A stretch of DNA of 64,000 nucleotides from Pezizomycotina sp. ARF18 (taxonomy: Eukaryota; Ascomycota), in contig AZLU01000135.1 of assembly GCA_002224055.1 (NCBI GenBank), forward strand, positions 40,384 through 104,383, written 5' to 3'. Position 1 is the first letter of the stretch. Each line of letters opens with the position of its first letter. Below the pieces are notes generated by a model. The model saw only the letters and a list, made by a program, of their open reading frames with translations, searched no databases and had not been told where the DNA came from. Shown piece by piece: positions 46,137 to 55,474 of this stretch. Made by a program: the position numbers and the translations under genes.

Positions 46137-47308
46137 TTACAGTTTACTCCCAGCCACAACCATCCCACTCCCCCTCTTCAACATATCCACAGCCTCATTA
46201 ATCATCTCATCAACAATCTCCTTCGCGCTCTTTATATCCCAATGACACCCGCTACCTGGCCCATCAGGAACGGCATAGCGTCATATCAACAGTATCCTCA
46301 TCTAAATCCTTCTTAAATGGCACGATCCCCGCTTCTGTAAGCTTCCTTATCTCCTCCGGCTTCGCTTCCCACTGCTTGATGTAATCATTCGCTTTAACCC
46401 TCAATGGCCGACCGCTAATAACAAGCGTGCGGACTGTATCGTCGAAGGTAGCGGATACAACTTCCCTCTTGTGCATCTCGCTGCAACCCGCTTCCTTCGA
46501 AGCGACGAAGCGGGTACCGACCCACACTCCAGATGCGCCCTGCATGAGCGACGAAGCGAGGGAGCGACCGCTGTAGATACCTCCCGCGGCGACGACGAGG
46601 GCGGGGTGTCCAGTTAGTGGAGATTTGTACTTCTTCGCGACATCGACGACTGCGGGTATTAGGATTGAATTGGCGATCGATCCTATAAGGTTCTAATGTC
46701 AGTCGCCATGTAAAATCTGTAGCTGTAGAAAGATAGGAAGATGAATTACCAGTGTGTCCACCCCCTTCACTCCCCTGCGCGCAAACAATATCCACTCCAG
46801 CATCAAGCGCGTATTTCGCATGCTTTGGCGCACCGACCATGTTCATAACCAGTATCCCCGCCTTATGTAATTTCTCAATAACCCACTTCTCTGGAACACC
46901 GACGGCGCTGACGAAAATCTTCGCTTTTTCTTGTATAATCACGTCGATTAATTCTGGTAGTTTACCTTCAGTGTAATCGTGGTTCGTTTTTCGCGCTCCC
47001 TCGCCGACTTTCGGGAGTGCGAGGTCTACGCCGAATGGGAGGGATGGGATGTTAGATGAGATTTTAGTTCGTGGATCATCTCGCGGAGGTTGGAGGGGTG
47101 TAACCGAGACCCCCGATGACACCGAGACCGCCAGCGTTGGATACGGCGGCGGCGAGGGAGCTGAAGAGGTATGCGCCATGCCTATTGTCACAGTTAGTTG
47201 GCAGATTTACGCGTTGATGGAATGTAGGGACTCGCCTGCAAGGACAATCGGGTGGCGGATGCCCAGGAGATCCGTGAGAGGCGTTCGAATCTGTTGTTGA
47301 GACGCCAT
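46137..47308 (-). CDS. Nitronate monooxygenase (2-nitropropane dioxygenase family, FMN)
   Basis: This enzyme family oxidises alkyl nitronates using bound FMN and protects cells from nitro-toxins such as 3-nitropropionate. The ATG at 47308 gives MASQQQIRTPLTDLLGIRHP. Exon 2 has the N-terminal core LAGMAHTSSAP, then LAAAVSNAGGLGVIGGLGYT. Later come LHKAGILVMNMVGAPKHAKY and the FMN-site motif VCAQGSEGGGHTG. Exon 3 has ALVVAAGGIYSGRSLASSLM and GASGVWVGTRFVASKEAGCS, which are classic phosphate-binding and barrel motifs. Introns lie at 47182-47235 (GC-AG type) and 46683-46749. The end is VDMLKRGSGMVVAGSKL, with the TAA at 46137. About five one-base frame changes occur, most where a C or G run looks one short. 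The conservation on both sides argues for sequencing error and an intact gene of about 345 residues. Confidence 0.85.
47182..47235 (-). other. GC-AG intron, 54 bp, in the nitronate monooxygenase gene
   Basis: The family motif LAGMAHTSS is restored only if the intron begins with GCGAGT and ends with AATAG. The donor is therefore GC in place of GT. GC-AG introns form a small known minority in fungi. A base-call error is the alternative. Confidence 0.5.
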
Positions 47309-48590
47309 CGTGATTCGCGGAAAACTGTAAGACTCAGTAATAGATGGATTTCAAGGGGTGACTATGTTGTAATAGCTAGCAGCTAAGCGGTAGACCTTCG
47401 ACGCGATGAGAAATATAGAAGGAAGACGTCGAGCGCGACCGTTAAGATCAAGTCGTGGAGAAAGGTTGGGGAAGCGAACAATTCCCGGGGGATTTAACCG
47501 AGGTTGAAAATCTGAGAATACTGCCATGGGGTCATGTCCCCAAAGTAAAGTGCGGGACAGGAAGGACCCTGAAATCCCCAGAAAATTATCATGATACTCG
47601 AAAAGCCTAGTTCTAGCGATCCACAAGGATGTAGATGTCTAGACTCTATACTTCCTCATAAATGAGGGATATTGATGATATCGAGAAGGAGAATATTCGA
47701 CGCTTCGCGATAATATTATAGGAGACCGCCAACTCTTCCCCGTCCTCAACGTTTCCTTCGGACTAACATGGTAGTGTCGCCGTAGTAGCCTCTGTGAAAA
47801 AATACCCTTGTGTGAAAGTTCTGAGAATACGTGTAGGAAAAGCAGACACGTCCTTGTTCAGAGCAGCAAAATGTCTGAGTGATAATGTGTATTACCTTCT
47901 TTAAAGTCCAGACAATATATTTCTTAGATTAGGACAAGCCTTTCAGATTTATAAAACAAAGAGCATATGATCGTGCATGCTCCCTTCTGTCGCCGTAAGA
48001 ATAATCCGAAATCGGTGGTACAATAACCGCAATATTACCCGGAAACGGCTAGACGGCAGATGCTTACACTAGGCAGTGTAGATAATCGGAGATCCCCTAC
48101 CCGTCCAAGTCACTTTTATGCGTGTTTCAGAGCGTTTCGGTACAAAGATACCACCAGCTGTTCCCCCCAAAATTTGTAAGCCAGGTGTGATTGCAGCATT
48201 GCTCAGTTAGGTAGACAGTCTCCAAACCCCCAAAGGTGGAATCTTTCCGCACCAAACTATGAGGAGAAAAACTGCCCCTCTTAATAATCGGATGTTCAAA
48301 TCGGCGACAAAGACAAGCTCTACGGGGTTTTGTGGAGTGATTATTAGAATCTCTCGTGATGTTTAGCTAAGGAGGACTGGATATGGTGAGGAAATCCTGT
48401 TATTTAAACATCGTAAACCTCCTTCGGCGCCACCAAAGTTATCCATAAAGGTCTTTGTTAAAGCCGTTCATCAAGAACTTCGTACGATCAGTCGCAAATA
48501 CAAAATAAACAATCCGACTTTCAAATCTCAGCGGAAATCATAGTAAACAAACTTCATCAAACTACACATCACCTCCCTTAAGTCATAAAA
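47309..48590. other. Intergenic, no supported gene
   Basis: Upstream DNA of the nitronate monooxygenase gene and leader of the next candidate. A minus-strand frame at 47351-47626 has no motif. Confidence 0.45.
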
Positions 48591-48800
48591 ATGTGCCTGC
48601 TAGACATAGCTCGCGCTATCGCAGGATGCGCAGTCCTCGGCGTCTTCAGATCATTTTCTAAGGTCCCGGAGGACACCGCGAACCGCTGGTGTCCGGTTAA
48701 GCACTTCAAACGCACGAAGAAGATCGAGAGCTTCCGAGCTGCAGCTTCAAAGGATATCTCAGAATCCGAACCCAAAATCACCATCGAACATGTTTACTGA
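48591..48800 (+). CDS. Hypothetical small protein, possibly the first exon of a longer gene
   Basis: The ATG at 48591 gives MCLLDIARAIAGCAVLGVFR, a short amphipathic or weakly hydrophobic start. It is followed by FSKVPEDTANRWCPVKHFKR and a Lys/Glu-rich end with a TGA at 48800. The frame is protein-like with G/C-rich third positions. Neighbouring frames stay open to about 49270 (see next entry), so it may be the first part of a larger gene disturbed by the indels typical here. No recognised domain. Confidence 0.35.
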   Translation: MCLLDIARAIAGCAVLGVFRSFSKVPEDTANRWCPVKHFKRTKKIESFRAAASKDISESEPKITIEHVY

Positions 48801-49033
48801 GAGTTCCCGGCTCCGTTTACTGCCCAACTCATAATTACAGCACTTCGATGAGCTCTCTCCATCGCTCCTCCGCCGTGACGCCTCCTGTCAATCATGGCGA
48901 CACTATTGTCATATTCTATACATGAGCAAAACACTCATCTCTTGCGCACCAAGACGACAAATCCTCTCTGCGTTCATGCTAAAGCATGTAGCCCGGAACA
49001 TACATTCTTCGGGAATATTCAGAATACTCAGAT

Positions 49034-49270
49034 GTGGTACTCGCGTGTCCATCTCGATTCGCGGATCCTCTCGCGTGTAACGAGGGCGAAAGTAGCGTCA
49101 ACTGCCGAAACGAGTCAAATATCTCCACGTCAGTCGCGTTGACAAGCCTTATCCCCGCGGAATACATTATCGCGAGCTTCCCAACCGTAACATGGGGTCG
49201 CGCAATGTGCAAGAAGGATTCAACTATGAACAGTTACACAAAATTTCTATTATGTATCACAAATCATTGA
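49034..49270 (+). CDS. Possible cysteine-containing coding segment
   Basis: An open stretch without an ATG reads LACPSRFADPLACNEGESSV then NCRNESNISTSVALTSLIPA, later TWGRAMCKKDSTM, and ends with a TGA at 49270. It has five cysteines and G/C-rich third positions. It could continue the reading begun at 48591. All three plus-strand frames are partly open around 48850-49080, so the true path is not clear. No family recognised. Confidence 0.25.
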   Translation: MVLACPSRFADPLACNEGESSVNCRNESNISTSVALTSLIPAEYIIASFPTVTWGRAMCKKDSTMNSYTKFLLCITNH

Positions 49271-49452
49271 CCTTGTAAATAACCATACAAAGATGTAAAT
49301 ATCAAAAGTCCACGAAAATTAGGATGTAATACAATTCTTAAGATGGCTGGAAATAATGTACTCTCACAACATAATGACGCGCAATCTTCAAATCCTTCCG
49401 TTGTTTCTTGTGTAATACCTGATGGTTCATTCAGCAAACATATCCTTCAGTA

Positions 49453-49725
49453 ATGAGATTGCTTACCGGCACGAGGAATGTAACCGAGCTTCTTCAAATC
49501 TCGAGAGATATCTCAGCCTTCGCCTGTAACCATATTGAACATAAATATAGAAACATTCTAATACAAATCCATGATGCTAGTGCAGATATTAAACGAGCCA
49601 AGAGTCTCCTCTCATCCTCGCCTTTTATCTGGCGACTGACGTGCCCGGATGACTCGATCCGAGTTAACTACAAAAAGCTCCAAGGTTACACGACTCGAGC
49701 GGAAGCGTGGTACGGGCGTAATTAA
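49453..49725 (+). CDS. Hypothetical protein, 90 residues
   Basis: A single frame with a true ATG at 49453 (MRLLTGTRNVTELLQISRDI) continues IEHKYRNILIQIHDASADIK and ends with a TAA at 49725. Helical, with no signal peptide or known domain. No splice sites needed. It could be a chance frame. Confidence 0.25.
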   Translation: MRLLTGTRNVTELLQISRDISAFACNHIEHKYRNILIQIHDASADIKRAKSLLSSSPFIWRLTCPDDSIRVNYKKLQGYTTRAEAWYGRN

Positions 49726-49846
49726 AATTACCCGGACCTGCAGCCTGGAAAGAACATAAACAAGATTAATAAAAACCTGTACGACATAAAAGTAAACATG
49801 CCATATCGACCCTCACGGTTCTTTGGAAAACCTCGATTGCGGACTA

Positions 49847-50178
49847 CTAGAACCTCATATTTGGAAGTGTAATTTCCCGGATAGCGGCTCGTTCCTGGGC
49901 TACCCGTACGCGCGTATCCCATCCATTTCTTCCAGGAAAAGTATCTCCTTTCGTATATCGTTCTACGAGCTCGTGCTCGAGCTTTTGAGCGAGTAGCTGC
50001 GTAATACTTTTTGTTGAAGTTGCTCGAGAGGATCGTTGATCTCATCATGTTCACAGGATGGTATGAATGAATCTAGTTCTACGAATCTTGAGGTTGTACT
50101 GGGGCATGAGGTTCCTCTGGACGATGGTCCTAATCACGATGCTCAGCCCGGTTCTTGGCCTGCCGCGAAGTTGATCAT
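49847..50178 (-). CDS. Hypothetical protein with a helical C-terminus
   Basis: A candidate ATG at 50178 gives MINFAAGQEPG. After frame changes the sequence reads SFIPSCEHDEINDPLEQLQQ, then LLAQKLEHELVERYTKGDTF and GWDTRVRVAQERAAIREITL, ending NMRF with the TAG at 49847. The last 50 residues are convincingly protein-like (regular helix, balanced charges). About 110 residues. At least two one-base frame changes. No domain recognised. It is separate from the plus-strand frame ending at 49725. Confidence 0.35.
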
Positions 50179-50303
50179 TGCGTATCGTGTTGGTTTTACG
50201 AGACTTTGAACATCCTTTGGAATCACCTGCCGCTGATAGTAATGCGCTTCAGAGCCTTGTATCATTCAGGATTTCTCACTACCAATATAATCTCGTCGTA
50301 GAG

Positions 50304-50310
50304 TATAAAT
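50304..50310 (+). promoter_or_regulatory. TATA-like element upstream of the Gly/Tyr-rich secreted gene
   Basis: TATAAAT lies 151 bp before the ATG at 50455, followed by ATCA and a CA/CT-rich leader. The same TATAAATATCA string precedes the four-module cysteine gene at 61736. Confidence 0.4.
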
Positions 50311-50454
50311 ATCACCGCCAGTGACCGACGATTAATTCCTCATCTCATCATCCAAGCATCAGAAACCACCTCGATAATACAACCAATAGTCTCCGTATAG
50401 CAGCTATCTTAGTCTCCATCCATCTAAACAATCTCGAATCAAAAAACCTCAAAA

Positions 50455-50876
50455 ATGGCCAAGATCACTTCCATCATCCTCGTTTCCATCCTCCCGCTCC
50501 TTGCTATCGCGGCGCCGACGGCGAACTACGATCCTACCCATCTTACAATCCTTCCTACTCCGCTCCGGACCCCGCTCCTCCGGTCTACTACGCCGACCCG
50601 AAGCCGACGCCCGCGTACTACGGCGACGGAAGTTACAACGATGGCAACGGATACAAGGACGGAAAGAAGTACCATGGCGGCAAGAAATATAACGGTAAAG
50701 GAAACCCCTACGACGGCGAATATAAGGGCGCTGGTTACGATGGCGGAAAACCCGCTTATAATAATGGCGGATCTTACAGCGACGGAGGATCCTACAACGA
50801 CGGCGGATCATACAACAATGGCGGATCATACAACAATGGTGGTTCTTATAGCGATGGCGGTTCTAAAGGTTACTAG
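50455..50876 (+). CDS. Secreted Gly/Tyr-rich repeat protein
   Basis: The ATG at 50455 gives MAKITSIILVSILPLLAIAA then PTANYD, a strong signal peptide with an Ala-Ala-Pro cleavage context. One base of frame change just after this leads into PSYNPSYSAPDPAPPVYYAD and KPTPAYYGDGSYNDGNGYKD. Next is a Lys/Gly/Tyr section (KKYHGGKKYNGKGNPYDG) and five tandem GGSY-type repeats (GGSYSD, GGSYND, GGSYNN, GGSYNN, GGSYSD), ending GGSKGY with a TAG at 50874-50876. About 140 residues and no cysteine. Gly/Tyr/Asn repeats of this kind suit a disordered, sticky or wall-associated extracellular protein; that role is inference. A TATAAAT box lies 151 bp upstream. Confidence 0.65.
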
Positions 50877-51206
50877 ATTCTTGATATAACGGGGACAGGG
50901 GTAAATACAAGGAGGACAGCGAGTAATAACAGTAACAAATGGCGATAGGAATATGGGTTTAATGTATTAGTTAGAGTCATAGCTTGATTTTCCGTATTAA
51001 AAAAGGTTACTTCTTAAAAATTAATAAAAACACGATGCCTAGTGGTTTTATCCACAAAGGAAACCTCTTCGACGACGTGAACACATGCTGTACGGTACAC
51101 GTGAAGCTTCGTTTTGATTTTTTTTAGCCGTTTGTGATCCGTAACCTCGCATGATCCTTATCCGCCCCCTCTTGAAGTACTTCACCCTCCAGCATCGTGA
51201 TGGTCC
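50877..51206. other. Spacer between convergent genes
   Basis: AT-rich 3' flank of the Gly/Tyr-rich gene and of the minus-strand coiled-coil gene. Nothing else is seen. Confidence 0.5.
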
Positions 51207-53206
51207 TCATAATGCAATCGACCTTAACACTGCCCCGCCCGGCATCGTGAGCGTATATGTACCGCCGCTACTCTCAACGTCGCTAACGAAGACCTCGCAA
51301 TCGTGACCCAAACACCTCAACAAATCCTCAATCTTCTCCGTAATCTCATCCACCTCCGGCGGGTGTCCTCCGAAGCTCTTCCTAATAGTTTTCCCGAAAT
51401 CGCTTTCCTCGTACCCCGCTTCGCTATCGGAGTGGATAGACTTCGGATCATTCCCGTTCAAGCGACTCCAGCACATGACCGCCGCGAGGTGGAGGAGATG
51501 TATCGCTTCCAAAGGATTCTCGGAGTAGACTTTCCGTGATAAAATTTCGAGGACGTGATAGTAGAGAGTTTTAAATTCGAAGATTTCGTAGTTCAGATCT
51601 AAGACACCGATGAGGGCGCATAAAGGTGCGATATCGGAGGGTGGTGATTTCGAGACGCAGGTTTCGAGGTAGGTTGCGACAGATTCTACGATAATTTTCC
51701 TAACCGTATCGTGTATCTGTGTTTTGTCGTCGAGGTAAACAGGCAGAAGGTCGTGGATAGCGTTGTAATCCCTCCCAGAAACGTATCGCGGCGGCGTGAA
51801 TTTCGGTCGTGCTCGTTTCCAATTTGTCGAGGTCATAGTGGAGCCAGAATATACCGTTTAGTTCATCGAAGTAGTAGACCTTGCGGGGCTGCCGCCACAT
51901 CTTGCCTTCGTTGAAGCCCATTGATCCCATGAAGCCAATCGCAGTAGCCACCTCCGTATCATCTGCACTACCGGAGGTAATAGTATGGAGAATCGCTTTG
52001 ACACCCCCTTTGAGTTTCCCGTCCCTCCATGCAAGCTTCTCTTCAGCCAGGGCAACTTTCTCCTTCAGGTATTCGTTTTCGTACCGCAGGTTTGGATTCT
52101 CAATCTGAAGGAAGCCCAAATGGCGGCGTAAGCCGTTCAGTTCGGGCACCTGCTGCCGCATCCGTGCAGTCTCGGCCTTTAGGTCGGCGTGGCCCACATG
52201 TCGTTGTATAACCCTTTGTTGCGATGCTATGGTATTCTTTGCTTCCTTCAGTTCGCTCTTGTTTATCGATAGTTGCGCGTTACCTTCGGCCAGGCGCGCG
52301 CGGAGCTTTGCTATTTCTTTGTCTTTGGAGATTAGAAATCCTTCGAGGTCCCAAATTTTTTCGATGTCAGAACGAGGTTGAGGTTGGGGTTGAAGGCGCT
52401 CCTTTGGCTTCTTTATGCATAACCCGTCAACTCCGTCAATGTCGTCGGGATTCAGTTCCATGACAAGCGCTGAATGGCGTTCATCATCCCTCAAAGTACA
52501 GACCGGCCTCTCCTTGTCAAAGAAGACCTTGCACTTGTCAAAACGTCTTCCTTCGTTTCCTTTTCATCCAGTTTCTCTTCGTCCGGTTCATCCCGCTCCT
52601 CTTTGTCCACAATCAGCCTGACCGTACTCGCGTCCGACGCCGAATCGTCCCCTTCGGATTCCATAAATTCGCCTGGGATGTGAATGCTCCTCTCCGCCTC
52701 CTCCTGTTGCTCTCTAAGCTTCATCCTCTCGACGAGCGCGTCGACTTCCTCCTTGGAGAGTTTCGCCAGTGGATCCGGTTGCGCCGCCAGCAACCTGGTC
52801 CAATCCTTGTCGTCGTCTTCCTCTGTTTCCTCTTCCTCCTCACCCTTAAGATCCTCCAAAGGACTCGGTGGGAGTGGCACGTCTGCGCCCTCAACAGCTA
52901 CATTCTCTATATGTTCGTACTCGGTGGACGGCTCTCTTCGATGTCGCTGAGGTCGGTCTCTGATGGCGGAATCGGGATTGAAGACCACAACGGTGTGAGC
53001 ATGATGTTGCGAGAGATTGTACGGCTGAGCGGCGGGAAGGATTCGAGGTCTTCTATCGTAGCGGAGTAGTCATCGACGTCTGGCGGGAAGGGAGTGGAGG
53101 CGCCGTCGTTGTCGGTGATTATGATGGTAGGAGGTGTAGGACTCCGCCTCGACGGCTCCAGCTCCGGTTCGACCTCGTGGTCGATGAGGCGATTCTTGTG
53201 ATCCAT
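51207..53206 (-). CDS. Large coiled-coil protein of unknown function
   Basis: The ATG at 53206 gives MDHKNRLIDHEVEPELEPSR. The N-terminal third is disordered and acidic (DVDDYSATIEDLESFPPLSR, and later a run of Glu/Asp near 52820). It is followed by a charged helix (LSKEEVDALVERMKLREQQE). The middle is a heptad-like coiled coil (WDLEGFLISKDKEIAKLRAR, ELKEAKNTIASQQRVIQRHV, NEYLKEKVALAEEKLAWRDG, about 52370-52000). The C-terminal third looks globular (YNAIHDLLPVYLDDKTQIHD, LCALIGVLDLNYEIFEFKTL, AIHLLHLAAVMCW), ending GTYTLTMPGGAVLRSIAL at 51207. Three one-base frame changes join four open stretches (near 52930, 52505 and 51800). About 665 residues. No enzymatic motif. The C-terminal part suggests a BTB-like or other protein-interaction domain, but I cannot assign it. 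Confidence 0.6.
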
Positions 53207-53351
53207 GATGATAGAATGAACCCTACCGGAGGCCTAAGAGCCCCAACAGTGCAGGCGCGAAATGGCGAAGTCTTAGATGGCCTGGTTGAATATTTGGTTA
53301 TGTTGTTTTGAGGAGGTTTGTTGTCGGCCGTTATAGTGGGAGAAAAATAAA

Positions 53352-53389
<38 letters not shown>

Positions 53390-53732
53390 ACCAACAAAAA
53401 TGATAAATAAATTAAGGCACAAAGGAAAAAAAAAAAAATCAACCAGGAAGCTGGAACAAACGCGTAAAATAATATGTATCCTGCTACTAGAAGATAGATT
53501 CATGATCATAGAACGCACAGACGTTTCTGTTATTTTATATATAAGAATGTTATCGTATGGTATCTTGGCTAGATCCATACACTGGCAAGGGCAAGATGCT
53601 GGAACATTCCCCAGTAACATTATGGTCGAAGGTTCATTATCTCAGCCTTTACGCGAATCTTAGACCAATACAAATCGCCGTCGTTGGATCGTAGGGCCGT
53701 TATTTACATGTCCTCGAACGTTTATATATATG
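53207..53732. other. Intergenic with long A-run
   Basis: Upstream DNA of the coiled-coil gene, dominated by A-rich sequence at 53340-53440. No gene is seen. Confidence 0.5.
53353..53388. repeat. A-run of 36 bases
   Basis: An uninterrupted plus-strand A-run lies about 150 bp upstream of the minus-strand coiled-coil gene. On the coding strand it is a T-run, and fungal promoters often carry pyrimidine tracts. No adjoining element body or target-site duplication was seen. Confidence 0.7.
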
Positions 53733-54223
53733 TTATTTGAAGCTATAGGCACGGAATGCGTCTGTACTACTAATAGTAGTCATTGTGTCTTTCCTTCGTA
53801 GACTACGCCATTTCGCAACAATCTTCCTCCATAAAGGCCTTATGACGGGAAGGGAAGCTGCAATTATAACCCCGTTGGCTTCTGCCATCGCCAATATCAC
53901 AGGCGTTTTGTACATGTCCATAACCGCGAGTCCACCTGCTCGTACCTCGAACCATGACTCCACGGCGCGGGTAATGCTAATAGCTAGAACGCTGTTCAGT
54001 AATTAGCATTCGATCTTAATTCTGTAAATTGCCGATGTGTGGCGGAACATTTCGCGGAGACGAACCCAAATGCGAAAAGCCCGTAGAGCGCGCGTGTCTG
54101 CGACCCCGACATATAAACGAAGCGCAGCACGATAAACGGTAGTAGGAATATAAATAAGTCCGCGACAGCGTTGCAAAGTTCCCAGTATAAATTTGCGAAA
54201 GTATAGCCTGGATAGCACCACAA
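53733..54223 (-). CDS. Fungal rhodopsin-like membrane protein, 5' part not resolved
   Basis: The legible part starts near 54223 with WCYPGYTFANLYWELCNAVA, then the membrane segment DLFIFLLPFIVLRFVYM and LYGLFAFGFV. An intron then runs from GTCTCC to TACTGAACAG near 53992. The last exon reads VLAISITRAVESWFEV, then TPVILAMAEANGVIIAASLP and VIRPLWRKIVAKW, ending DAFRAYSFK with a stop at 53733. The order (loop, helix, short loop, helix, and then a last helix ending in ASLPxxRPLW) is that of the C-terminal half of the fungal rhodopsin-like integral membrane family. The first three or four helices, including a DDW motif, were not found upstream (54224-55474). It is therefore either truncated or split by unrecognised introns. 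Function of the family is mostly unknown; some members affect virulence or mycotoxin export. Confidence 0.5.
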
Positions 54224-55474
54224 TACACGCGAAGGAAGTTATAAGACCGCATGTGACTTGTGGGCCGACGAGTCCAACCCGACCATGTAAGTTACGTGAT
54301 CAGTCCATTGCTGGTATTTATTACCGTGTAATTTTTCCCGTTCATGGTGACCGGGGCAATTTGACGTTTTCTGGCCACAAGGTCGTTCCGTTGACGCTTT
54401 TGGGTACCGTCGACGACTCCACCGGTGAAGTTATAATGATAAACTGGCATGTTTTGCGCTTCAGAAAGCCGTAGCGGTGAGTAAGGATGTCTAATGGGCG
54501 ACGAATAGTTTTATTTGAATGGTGCATATTAAGAGAAAGGAGAATGATCGAATGGAGTTCCATGGGAATGCAAACAAGAAACCAGAATACGATCGATTTA
54601 TATTATAAATTGTCCTGGTCAAATGGCACTATGGTTATATAGGTTCACTCCCCCGCGAGCTACGAGTTCCAAGGGCGCAGGTAGAATCTGTAACTCAGCC
54701 TTGTCTACTAGTACCCGAATATACTAGGCTGGATTGTTCCTTGTTTCGTTTCCGAGGCCCGCTCTTCCGGGTTCACAGCGATTTTTCCGTGAAGTTTCAA
54801 ATTTGGGATTTAGCCGGATACAGCTCCAGCAACAGGATTTGAAGTACTGATAATATTTGTTTCGAGAGACCTCAGGGATACCCGGTTCTACTATCCTTAT
54901 CTAAGGTATTATACCTACGAAGCACAGGGCTATATTCGATTCCTAGGTGTTCATTTCGAATCGTAGGGCGAAAGCGAAGGTTGAACAGGAAGAGGTTGCA
55001 GGGCTATAATCGTTCTAGAATTTTATAGCGCAAATTTAATGCAACACCGTTTTATATTCAAGGTTGTAGAATGCGTAGGTCGATCCCCAACAGCCTCATT
55101 TGTAATATCACTATGCAATTTCTCGAGCTCAAGGCAACTGCGCTAATACATATAGCTTTATCGCAAACTTAGCGGTGCTAAATGGAAACGATCCACAGAT
55201 TTGCGTGCACTTGGAATTTTACAAACTCCCGGCCGCGCGAGAAGGGCTTCAACCGACAACGTAAAATTTTAGCACCCGGCTCTTGCTGACCTGCTTGCAA
55301 GTGGAGATCAGACGATGAACATTGCTTCAGATCGGATAATCACTCGTGAATGTCAGGGAGAATCGCGATAAATACTAAACTTAGATTCTGGCATGGTTGT
55401 TTAACGATGATATCGATCTAAAAACACATTCGGCTGCGGAGAAGAGTGATTTATAGCTCCAAATGGCCGATAAA
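54224..55474. other. Intergenic, no supported gene
   Basis: Expected place for the 5' exons of the rhodopsin-like gene at 53.7 kb, but no membrane helix in the right order is seen. Frames at 54193-54563 lack membrane character. Confidence 0.4.

Noticed and set aside
46137-47308. Calling the nitronate monooxygenase a pseudogene
   Set aside because: Motifs are conserved across all breaks, and breaks sit mostly at short homopolymers, which fits sequencing error better than decay.
53353-53388. Poly-A tail of an inserted retroelement
   Set aside because: No element body upstream, no target-site duplication, and its position suits a T-tract in the promoter of the minus-strand gene.
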